Source of the DNA: Petunia secreta | Lineage: Eukaryota > Streptophyta > Magnoliopsida > Solanales > Solanaceae | Direction: 5' to 3' | DNA length: 64,000 bases | NCBI GenBank assembly: GCA_029990175.1 | Contig: JARKIP010000035.1 | Span: forward strand, 42,422,001-42,486,000 | Shown: in pieces, positions 22,420-31,779 of the stretch | Position numbering within the stretch: position 1 is the first letter of the stretch | Layout: every line of letters starts with the position of its first letter | Position numbers and translations under genes: made by a program | Notes under the pieces: model-generated | What the model saw: the letters and a program-made list of their open reading frames with translations, nothing else | Databases searched by the model: none | Told to the model about the DNA's origin: nothing

Positions 22420-23204
22420 ATTCCCTAGCTGCTTTCCCTCTCTCCTCTCTCCCCCGTTTTCCCTCCATTTTTCCACATTCCATTCCCGCCCAAAGCTCCA
22501 CCATAGCTGCTGAGCTTCCTTTCGTATTTCGAAATAATACCCATTCCACCATAGCTGCTGAGCTTATTATCTTGAATCTCCTTTCCAGTTTTAGGCAATA
22601 CAAGCTGAGATCCCCCACATTTGGGTTATACGGAATTTCGTTAAATCTGGTCGTCGTTTCTTATCCATTAAAGGAGAAATCTTGTTCCTCCAATTTTAAT
22701 CGTATCAATCCAGTCATATCCGGTAAGTGTACTAAATTTTCGAACATGTTTTTTGTTGTTTTTGTTGATTCGGGGTTGTTACGGATTCAGTTCCTCCGAA
22801 CAATCTGCGTGAAATTCCAAACACCATTTCGACTTTCCTATGGCCGTAATTGTAATTCCAAACATATCGCTGGCGTTTTACGCGGCGTATGTATATTATT
22901 GGAATTTTCACAGATAATGTTCGGAACATTCTTTAGGATGTTTGAGCGTTCTGTTGAAGTTTGGAACATCTTGCATTAAGCATCGAAAAAGTGTAAGGTG
23001 ATGTTCAGAACGTCTTCATGAGATGTTCCAAACGAGCAATACTGAGGTTCGGAACATCTTGCATCGAGCAATGAAAAACTGTAATCTGATGTTCAGAACG
23101 TCAGGAAGATGTTCCAAACGAGAACATTGAGGTTTGGAAACAAACTGTATAAATATTAGTAATACTAATAGTTGGTCATTCCAATTTATTGCAGGTGACC
23201 ATCG
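22420..23204 (+). promoter_or_regulatory. Leader and leader intron of the transposase gene
   Basis: A pyrimidine-rich stretch (22430-22480) precedes a donor-like CCG|GTAAGTG at 22723. An acceptor TTATTGCAG ends at 23194, ten bases before the ATG at 23205. The predicted 472-bp leader intron holds a dense cluster of the GTTCNGAAC dyad and its one-mismatch variants: exact copies at 22919 and 23047, variants near 22961, 23003, 23030, 23092 and 23111. Confidence 0.6.
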
Positions 23205-25790
23205 ATGGGTGAGGTTATATTGGGAGTTAATTATCAAGGTGAATGGGTGGAGCGTTCTAAATGTTATGCTTGGGTTCCGAAGGTTAAAGAGTCAAGACCC
23301 ATTCTTGTGCCTAGAGATGTTACGTATGATGTTCTACTTAACAAAATCATCGGAAGTTGGGGGATAAGAGACAATCCGAGGGATATTTGCATTACTTACA
23401 TGCTGAGTGTTGCCGCAAATCAAAAGACTCCTCCCGTTACAATAAGAAACGACGATGATGTACGCCTTTATATGGCTGACGTTGATCGTAATGGTGCTAG
23501 GCCCACACTAAGGGTAATTGTGGTTTCAACGACGGAGGAATGTGTTGGTTCTAATGACCAAGAAATGCCCAATATTGGAGGGCATGATTTTAGTCAGCGA
23601 TTGGATGACTTACATGAAGAAGTAGCAGAAGAAGACAGAGGAGGAGGGGTAGAAGAAGACAGAGCAGGCGTAGATGTAGATGAAGAAAAAGAAGAAGAAG
23701 TAGAAGACAAATATGTAGAGGAAAATCCTGCCATTTATACCCCTGTGTTTCCAACACAAAGCAGCGAGCCGATATTTCACTTCGTTGATGGCACAGGTTT
23801 TGAAAAAGGTATGACTTTCCCCAATAAGAAAGAACTGGTCACCAAATTGAAGATTGCAGCAGTTAAACATCGTTTTAGTTACAAACCATTGAAGAATACT
23901 GCAAAGATTTTTAATGCTAGATGTTTAGATGTGAAATGCAAATGGTGGTTAAGGGCAATGAGGTATAAAAGTAATGATAGGTTCTACATTAGCGTTTACA
24001 ATAACATGCACACATGCGGTGTCCAACATCATTCCAGTCATAATTCACACGCCTCTGCCCGGATAATTGGTGAGTTCATGAAAGGTAAATATTTAATGGG
24101 AAAAGGTCCAACCACAAAAGCTGTCAGGGAGTCCCTTAACAACGATTTTGGTTGTAAGGTTAGCTACTGGAAGTGTCTTAGGGGCTGTCAATTTGCAAAA
24201 TCTTTGACACGGGGAACACATGCGAAAGGTATTGAAATTCTTGATGCTTATGCTTATATGGTTAGGAGCAAGAATCTAGGAACCAAGACAGATTTGAGGC
24301 TTTCTAGCACAGGGAAGTTCTTGTATTTTTTTCTCTCTTATGGAGCGTGGATCAGGGGATTTACTTACGTGAGAAAAGTCCTAGCCGTTGACGGTACACA
24401 TTTGTCTGGCGAGTATGGAGGGGTCTTGCTGTCTGCTGTTGCTCAGGATGCAATGAGTCACGTATTCCCTGTTGCTTTTTGTGTTGTAGACAAAGAGTGC
24501 GACGACTCATATGAGTATTTTTTCGAACAATTACGCTGCATAGTTTCAGATAGTGAAGAGTTGTGCATAGTTTCGGATAGACATCCGAGCATCTCGAAAA
24601 TGGTCGCCCAAGTGTTTCCTTCTGCACACTATGGAGTTTGCATGTGGCACCTTGGTGAAAGCATCCGAACAAAGTTTCAGTTTGGATTCAGTCTTCATAA
24701 ATACTACACTGCAGCAAAGGCATACAGGGTAGAGGAATTCAATGATGCTATGAATGAGATCAGGGCTATTGATTGGAGGGTAGCGGATTATCTTGAAAAT
24801 GTTGTTGGCTATCATAGATGGAGCAGATTATATTTCCCAGGAAACAGGTAATATTACTGTCTGCTTTCAATATGTTCCAAACGTCACATTGCTCTCTCCG
24901 AACATAACATATATGTTCAAAACATTATAGGAATATTTATTTTCCGATGATGTTCCGAACTCATTATCGGAGTTCTGAACGTGTGAGTCATGTTAGGAAC
25001 ATCACTAATGTTCCGCACTTCTTATTCCTATATCTTCACTTGTGCTTTATGCTAGGAACATGTTTTGACTATTATAATTTTTATTCTTTTTAATAGGTTT
25101 GAAGTTATGACATCAAACATAGCTGAGTCCATTAATTCCATGCTGAAAGAGCAAAGAGAATACCCCATTGCTGCCCTCTTGAAGGATATAGGTAGGAACT
25201 TTGCGGAAAAATTCCACACTAGGGCCATGAAGTTAATCAACCACCCAAATTTATGCGTCCCAGACGTTGAAATAAAAATAAGGAAGAATAAAGAAGCGGG
25301 AGACAAGCTAGTTGTCAACAGGAAGGGAACTTATGGTTTCGAAATCATTAGTCCAGGGCATGAGGCAGAAGTTGATCTATATGAGAGGACATGTACATGT
25401 AGGGAGTTCGATCTTGATCAGTTACCTTGTGTACATGCTATGGCAGCAATTAGGGGGTTGCATGGCGATGAATATGGAAGTAGAGTGTATGAATACACTT
25501 CTGGATATTACACAACACAAGCATACATCCTTGCCTATGCAGAGCCTGTCAATGCAGTACCTCCTGAAGAATCATGGGTCGTCCCTGCTGAAGAGATACT
25601 TTATCCAGTGCCTCCGCCCCCAAAGCCGAACAACCGTGGAAGGAGAAGGGTTAACCGGATTCGATCTATTGGGGAGCGTCTTCCAAAGAGGAGAAATAAA
25701 TGTGGCAACTGCAAGAGATATGGGCACAAGAAAACTACATGCCCCGGTGTTCGTAGTGGAAATGAGGCTACAAGTCAGCCTACGAATTGA
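23205..25790 (+). CDS. MuDR/MULE transposase (two coding exons)
   Basis: Exons 23205-24847 and 25097-25790, joined by a 249-bp intron (AG|GTAATA ... TTTTAATAG|G), give 778 aa, a normal MULE transposase length. Residues about 110-190 are acidic. Residues about 197-260 match the MuDR N-terminal domain (GMTF..KKELVTKLK, CKWWLRA). The DDE core shows AVDGTHL (Asp near 395), IVSDRHPSI (Asp near 458) and the MULE C..H pattern CMWHL. The third acidic residue is probably in NIAES (Glu near 561), just after the intron. A SWIM zinc finger follows (CTCREFDLDQLPCVHA) and a CCHC knuckle near the end (CGNCKRYGHKKTTC). It should cut and integrate the element. No stop or frameshift is seen, so it could be active. 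Confidence 0.93.
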
Positions 25791-26184
25791 GTTTGTGAAT
25801 TGGATATTTATATCGTCCTCGTTATAATTTCAATTATTTGGATTATTTGGATATTTATTGAATTGCATAATGGACTTTTCGTCCTACTTGTATAATTTAT
25901 CTTGTGTAAATATTTGACCAAATTTGTTTCTTAACTTATGGTTTGCACAGATTTGCTTTACTGCATCTTTTGTGATTATGTTGTGCACATAATTGCATAT
26001 TGTTCGCAACACATCCATTTTGTTTAGGATATTATATGTGATGTTCCGAACGATGTCAAGGCATGTGAAAGCTTGTGAGGTCTTTATTTCACAATTCACA
26101 GTCGTAGCGTTTACCAAGTGCTACCTTATAGGAAATGTTCGGAACCTCGTGTCGTTGATATTATATTATACTTTTATACGTGAC

Positions 26185-26592
26185 GTTCCGAACAAGCTAT
26201 TCAAAATTTAAAACACACAAACGGCTACAATGAACAGTTGGGAACGCAAATACCAATACACTAAACGGCTAAAATACAAGTTGGTTACTGCAACAGTCAC
26301 GTCAAAAAACACATTGACACTTGTAAATATGCGTCCCTTCATTTGCTTCAAAACATCTATAAATACCTCCACTTTGATGAACACTCAATTCACAATTCAT
26401 TTCGCATTAACCAAGTATTACGTTCAGTTTTCACTAGTTTCTATAGCAAAGAAGAACAAGTTGAGGTACTCAAGTTTTCCATATTTTCTGCCTTTTTTCT
26501 AAAACGATTTCTCCATCTAATCCGTTTATATTTCCTTAAACATAACTATCCACTTTGATTCTTTTCTAAATTTTAAACAACTTTTCATGCAG
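26185..26592 (+). promoter_or_regulatory. Promoter module and leader of the small coiled-coil gene
   Basis: A dyad GTTCCGAAC (26185) is followed by AAGCTATTCAAAATTTAAAA, two ACGGCTA boxes and CAAATACCAATACACTAAACGG, then TATAAATA at 26358-26365. The same arrangement recurs at 29924-29990 and 30183-30300. A leader intron is predicted from about 26464 (GAG|GTACTC) to 26592 (CATGCAG), so translation would start at 26593. Confidence 0.65.
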
Positions 26593-26856
26593 ATGGCCAA
26601 TAACGCATTAAACGATCCATGGAATAAGTACCACCGAGTCCGAGAGCCTCCAAACAAGTCGCTTCCCATAAGACTGCTAGATGTGCATTATGAAGTTGTT
26701 GACATCAAAGAGGTAGCAGATAATTGTGAGAGGTCCATTCAAACACTCGAGACAAAACTTGAGCAGATGCAATTGCAGATAGATCGGATTGAAAGGATTT
26801 TGCAAAATCAATTCGGTGGAGATCCAAACAATAACGAAGACGCTATTATATATTAG
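26593..26856 (+). CDS. Small coiled-coil protein of the MULE
   Basis: 87 aa starting at the ATG immediately after the predicted acceptor CATGCAG. The C-terminal half is a clean heptad pattern (SIQTLETKLEQMQLQIDRIERILQ), suggesting a dimerising coiled coil. No enzyme motif is seen. It shares a promoter module with the two basic proteins at 30375 and 31122 but little sequence. Its role is unknown; possibly a small DNA- or partner-binding accessory factor. The frame is intact. Confidence 0.6.
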   Translation: MANNALNDPWNKYHRVREPPNKSLPIRLLDVHYEVVDIKEVADNCERSIQTLETKLEQMQLQIDRIERILQNQFGGDPNNNEDAIIY

Positions 26857-26859
26857 ATG

Positions 26860-27280
26860 TTTAAGTAGTTCTACTGTTTATGAATATGCTTTTGTATCTC
26901 TGTTCAATTAATATTATTATGAAGGTCTTTAATTAGTACTGTTAAACTGTCTCCAAACCATCCTGTTTGCTTATAGTTCGCAACACATCAACTGTCGTTT
27001 AGGATATTATAGACGATGTTCCAAACGACAACTTGGCCTACTCCATTTCTGGAAAACTTAATAAAATCATACAGCACGTTCGGAACATAATATGTGTGTT
27101 CCATCATGAAAACAAATGTTCGGAACGTAACGGTTATGTTCCAGATACAACTGATGATCATTAACATTATCCACGTCCAAATATCAACGGGAAGAAAACA
27201 AATGTTCGGAACTCCAGTAATATGTTCGTCACATTAAACAGCCGTTCGGATCGCACAACTGTTAATGTTGTTATCTTCGG
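26860..27280. other. Spacer with dyad cluster
   Basis: Non-coding. It contains four or more dyad copies or variants (27012, 27078, 27118, 27204) between the small gene and the tandem repeat block. Confidence 0.6.
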
Positions 27281-28928
27281 GAGAAATGATGCTCCATACA
27301 TATAACGATGTTTCGAACATCAACGGGAAGTTTGTCGCGTCCATCCGATGTTCCGAGCGCTCTCTTCTATTGTTGCTATCTTCATCACACTCTTCACATC
27401 TAGAGTGGTTAGAGTGACAAACAATGATCATTATATACCTACAAAGGACCCAATATACCTGTAAGAGCGATAAATTCATCCACTTTCATCACAAAGACCA
27501 CTTAGAGTAGTTTGTGGGACAAATGGTGATCCTTATGAGTAGAAATGGACAAGTAGAGTCGTTAGAGTGGGAAATGATGATCATTATGACTAGGCAGGAC
27601 CCAACAATACTTGTAAGAGTGGAAAATGATGATCAATATGATAATAAATGACCAACTATACTTGTAAGAGTGAAAAATGATGATCACTATCACTATAAAT
27701 GACCAAATATACTTGGTATAGGGAGAAATGATGATCCATACACATAATAAATGACCAACTATACTTGTAAGAGTGATAAAGGATGATCATTATACCTAAA
27801 AATGATCCAAGATACCTGTAAGGGTGCATTATGATGACCATTATGTGTAGAAATGGCCAACTAGAGTTGTTCGACAGACAAATGATGATCCTTATAATCT
27901 AGAAATGACCCAACATACCTGTAAGAGTGTCAAATGATGGTCATTTTAACTAGAAATGACCCACTATACTTGATAGGGTGACAAATGACAATCACTATCA
28001 CTATAAATAAAAAACTATACTTGTTATAGGGAGAAATGATGCTCCATACATATAACGATGTTTCGAACATCAACGGGAAGTTTGTCGCGTCCATCCGATG
28101 TTCCGAGCGCTCTCTTCTATTGTTGCTATCTTCATCACACTCTTCACATCTAGAGTGGTTAGAGTGACAAACAATGATCATTATATACCTACAAAGGACC
28201 CAATATACCTGTAAGAGCGATAAATTCATCCACTTTCATCACAAAGACCACTTAGAGTAGTTTGTGGGACAAATGGTGATCCTTATGAGTAGAAATGGAC
28301 AAGTAGAGTCGTTAGAGTGGGAAATGATGATCATTATGACTAGGCAGGACCCAACAATACTTGTAAGAGTGGAAAATGATGATCAATATGATAATAAATG
28401 ACCAACTATACTTGTAAGAGTGAAAAATGATGATCACTATCACTATAAATGACCAAATATACTTGGTATAGGGAGAAATGATGATCCATACACATAATAA
28501 ATGACCAACTATACTTGTAAGAGTGATAAAGGATGATCATTATACCTAAAAATGATCCAAGATACCTGTAAGGGTGCATTATGATGACCATTATGTGTAG
28601 AAATGGCCAACTAGAGTTGTTCGACAGACAAATGATGATCCTTATAATCTAGAAATGACCCAACATACCTGTAAGAGTGTCAAATGATGGTCATTTTAAC
28701 TAGAAATGACCCACTATACTTGATAGGGTGACAAATGACAATCACTATCACTATAAATAAAAAACTATACTTGTTATAGGGAGAAATGATGCTCCATACA
28801 TATAACGATGTTTCGAACATCAACGGGAAGTTTGTCGCGTCCATCCGATGTTCCGAGCGCTCTCTTCTATTGTTGCTATCTTCATCACACTCTTCACATC
28901 TAGAGTGGTTAGAGTGACAAACAATGAT
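27281..28928. repeat. Exact 750-bp tandem duplication (2.2 copies)
   Basis: 27281-28030 and 28031-28780 appear identical base for base, and a third partial copy runs from 28781 to about 28928. Each copy starts at GAGAAATGATGCTCC and includes a dyad variant (GATGTTTCGAACATC). The lack of differences points to very recent unequal exchange, or to an assembly effect. The open frames inside (for example on the minus strand) are repeated in step and look like by-products. Confidence 0.92.
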
Positions 28929-29040
28929 TATTAGAGTTGTTAGAGTGGGAAATGATGATCATTATGACTAGGTAATTAAAGTGAGATGATCAGTATCACC
29001 CTAAATTACCAAGCATACTTGTTAGAGTGACAAATGACTG
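27410..29040. repeat. Degenerate 51-bp minisatellite
   Basis: Within the 750-bp unit and just beyond it, a diverged unit of about 51 bp repeats. Each unit has an AAATGACC-type start, ATACTTGTAAGAGTG and AAATGATGATCATTAT. Individual units differ by several bases, so this array is older than the 750-bp duplication. It is rich in GATC and lies between the small coiled-coil gene and the GRF gene. Confidence 0.75.
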
Positions 29041-29300
29041 CACATCCATCTTTGTGGTTTCGAACATGCTAAATATGTTTGTCACGCGACCAACACGTTC
29101 GGAGCGGCATATTTCGATATTGCTATCTTTATCGTTCTGTTAACGGATTTGTTCAGATCAGATCGCGATATGATTGAAACATGAAGTGTGTCGTGCGGAA
29201 CGACTTAGGGTACATTAGTAAATTATAGGACAAAATAACAATTTCAAATGAAATTTCTTGATCATTACTGCACAAAACATAACAATTGGAAATATAGAAA

Positions 29301-29720
29301 CTAAACTATGAACCAACACTTGATCCAAGTACAGAATATGAGAACGATTAGCACCACGACTATTAGTACCCCAAAACCCAATTTTTTCCGCCATAAACGT
29401 GCCGCTTTCCTCTCTTCTTCAACAGCTTTCAACTTCTTAAGTAGACCCCATATTACTCTCTTTGCTTGATCTGACATCTCTTCATCATGCCATCTAAAGT
29501 AGTTGCAACCATTTGCCTACATAAAAAAATAAAATAAAATAAATACAACAAACAAATAAATTCAAGAAAGAAAATAAACCCACCACCTAACCTGACCATA
29601 TTTGCATCCGTAAAACCTCCTTCCTGGGTTTAGCTGCGTCCACGATGTTGTTAACTTCGCATAATCTCCACATCGACAAAATGGTACAATACTGCCGCTA
29701 TTAACGGATCTACTAGACAT
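29301..29720 (-). CDS. GRF zinc-finger protein with C-terminal membrane segment (two exons)
   Basis: Exon 1 is 29592-29720 and exon 2 is 29301-29516, joined by a 75-bp intron with good sites (CAG|GTTAGG ... ATGTAG|GC) in phase 0, giving 114 aa. Exon 1 encodes CRCGDYAKLTTSWT...GRRFYGC and exon 2 GCNYFRWHDEEM, together the GRF zinc-binding pattern C-x-C...GRRF..C...C..F.W. A basic coiled-coil stretch follows (LLKKLKAVEEERKAARLWRKK), then a hydrophobic segment (GVLIVVVLIVLIFC) that should span a membrane, and a short tail. Related plant GRF/membrane proteins commonly travel with MULEs, to my knowledge. The frame is intact and the function unknown; nucleic-acid binding is typical of GRF. Confidence 0.82.
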
Positions 29721-30374
29721 TTTAATCTGGATGTTTGATGTAATTGTGTAAATAATGAACGCATATATAATGTGTTGGGTGGTGTATTTTTATTACCGTT
29801 GGTAAATAAATGTTGTTCACGCGCCCAATGTAATAATCTATCACGACATTGGGCTAGATCGAAATGATGTTCGGAACATCGTGTAAAAGATATGTTACGC
29901 GAATTATACTTATGTACACTGCCGTTCCGAACAAGATATTCAATATTTGAAATTCAAAAAAGGCTACAATACAATTTCTGAATACCAATACACCTATCAT
30001 CTAGAGTAGTAGACTAGACTTGGTTTGCAGGTAGGCCGAAATGATGTTCGGAACATCATTTCGTAGACTAGACTAGGTGAACATCATTTCGTAAACTAGA
30101 CTAGGTCTGCAGGTAGGTCGAAATGAGGTTCGGAACATCATTTCGTGGATACGTTACACCAATTACACTAATATAGGCTGACGTTCGGAACCCGTTCAAA
30201 ATTTGAAATACAGAAACGGCTGCAATACAACCCGCTCAAATACCAATACACGAAACGGCTACAAACGTTTCGGTTGCCTCTCTCAACTTCTATAAATACC
30301 CAACGGCTCAAAGCATTTCAATCCATATTCATCAACTTACAATTCAAGGAATCACAAACTATTCATCTTCAAAA
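29721..30374 (+). promoter_or_regulatory. Dyad-rich spacer and promoter of the basic protein gene
   Basis: Holds five exact dyads (29869-30183), including two full 15-bp palindromes. A partly repeated stretch (about 30003-30145) contains 'GTAGACTAGACTAGGT' and 'CATTTCGTA'. The promoter module matches 26185-26365: TTCAAAATTTGAAATAC, ACGGCTGCAATACAA, TACCAATACACGAAACGGCT and TATAAATA at 30291-30298. It probably also serves the divergent GRF gene. Confidence 0.6.
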
Positions 30375-30728
30375 ATGGCACGTCAACCACGAACAAGAGG
30401 AGCAAGAGAATCCTCCACGGCTAGAGGAGCCTCCACGGCCAGAGGAGCCTCCACGGCCAGAGGAGCCTCCACGGCTAATATAGCCTCCACCTCTAGGGCA
30501 TTATCATTTGCAGACGAATCACAAACTGAAAGGGCTATTGACATATTGGAACAACTAAGGGCAGAAGTGTGGGGTTGGAAGTTCCAGTTTGAGGGCTTCC
30601 TACATGACTACAAAAAGGACGTCAGAAAGATGGCGAAGGAAAGGCGTAGGATCACAAGAATGCTCAAAGGGCTGCTTGCTGATAAGGGGATCCATTACCT
30701 TGACTTCTACTCCTCTCCTTCACGCTAG
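30375..30728 (+). CDS. Small basic protein with RGA repeats, paralogue 1
   Basis: 117 aa. The N-terminus MARQPRTRGARESS is followed by tandem ARGAST-type repeats (about residues 10-40), basic and low in complexity. The C-terminal part has LEQLRAEVWGWKFQFEGFLHDYKK, a run of basic residues and RMLKGLLADKGI, predicted helical. It is clearly paralogous to the protein at 31122-31418 (same core EVW..KF.FE.F.HDY and MLKGLLA.KGI). Intact frame with a TATA box about 80 bp upstream. Unknown family; an Arg-rich N-terminus suggests nucleic-acid binding. Confidence 0.65.
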   Translation: MARQPRTRGARESSTARGASTARGASTARGASTANIASTSRALSFADESQTERAIDILEQLRAEVWGWKFQFEGFLHDYKKDVRKMAKERRRITRMLKGLLADKGIHYLDFYSSPSR

Positions 30729-31121
30729 ATTTGGATGTTCCTATTAATGTTATTATATATTTCTTTTTGAATCTTTATAATCTAGTATCTTTTGGTAGAA
30801 TGCTAGTATAAGTAGCATTCCTTTTGTAAAGCACTGACAGTGATGTGCAGTTTCTCCATTTGAATGCTAATATAACTAGCATTCTTTTTTGTAAAGCTCT
30901 ACAATGATTATCAATGGAAATTACTTTTATCTAGTTCAGAACTCCATGATGCCGTTCAGAAAGGTTTTGTGTCGTTCTGGAACATTATTGACCTTTATAC
31001 AATAAGAGTATCTCGTTTGGAACATCGTAATTTTGCGGAAAACATATATATCTTGTTCTGAACAATTGATGAGCACTCGATATTCTTTGTTCTGTCACAC
31101 ATTGATCTACAACATTTCAAA

Positions 31122-31418
31122 ATGCCTCGTCGTCCAAGAACAAGGGGAGCACCTATAAGAGGAGCATCGAGTTCAAGATGGTCTAGACTTCCTTCCTCGA
31201 GTTCACATTCAGATTCTGGAAATTCGACCAATGGCTTGGACCAATTAAGGTATGAAGTGTGGGAACTGAAATTCAAATTTGAAGAATTCTTCCATGATTA
31301 TAGAAGGGACATAAGAAGGATGAAGAGAATGCTTAAAGGGCTCCTTGCTGAAAAGGGAATTGATTATGTCCCGTACTCCACACCACCAGGAACACCACCT
31401 GAAGCACCACCACCCTAA
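31122..31418 (+). CDS. Small basic protein, paralogue 2
   Basis: 98 aa. MPRRPRTRGAPIRGASSSR at the start and a Ser-rich linker are followed by LDQLRYEVWELKFKFEEFFHDYRR and RMLKGLLAEKGI, then a Pro-rich tail. It is a tandem paralogue of 30375-30728, about 400 bp downstream and on the same strand. The spacer between them carries dyad variants (for example near 30937, 30977 and 31017). Function unknown. Confidence 0.65.
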   Translation: MPRRPRTRGAPIRGASSSRWSRLPSSSSHSDSGNSTNGLDQLRYEVWELKFKFEEFFHDYRRDIRRMKRMLKGLLAEKGIDYVPYSTPPGTPPEAPPP

Positions 31419-31779
31419 GTTCGATTGCTTATGATTATTTTAGTTATAATTTTATATGTTTATTATATTATTGTGCCGTTTGTGTCTCGATATAATATGT
31501 ATTTTGCATTTTCTAAGGAACGACTTGTCGTTCCAGAACGAAGTATTATTGTTCCAGGGTAAACTTAATTAAATGTTGCAGATGTTTGGAACATCACTTT
31601 GCATTTCAGGAACAGATTCATGTCGTTCTGGAACTGATGTAATAATCGTCAGTATTTAATATTTAAGCACATCAAAAGCTGTTACTTGTTACTTCGCTAA
31701 GAAAATAAAAGTCATCCATACCTAATTACAAACCAAAAAAAAAGTTAAAAGATTATCCAAATATTACATATTACCCAAA

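Noticed and set aside
26343..26558. 71-aa ORF across the leader of the small coiled-coil gene
   Set aside because: It overlaps the TATA box and the predicted leader intron and shows no conserved motif.
27234..28591. Repeated minus-strand ORFs (81, 99 and 61 codons)
   Set aside because: They occur in step with the 750-bp duplication and the 51-bp units and have no motif or gene context.
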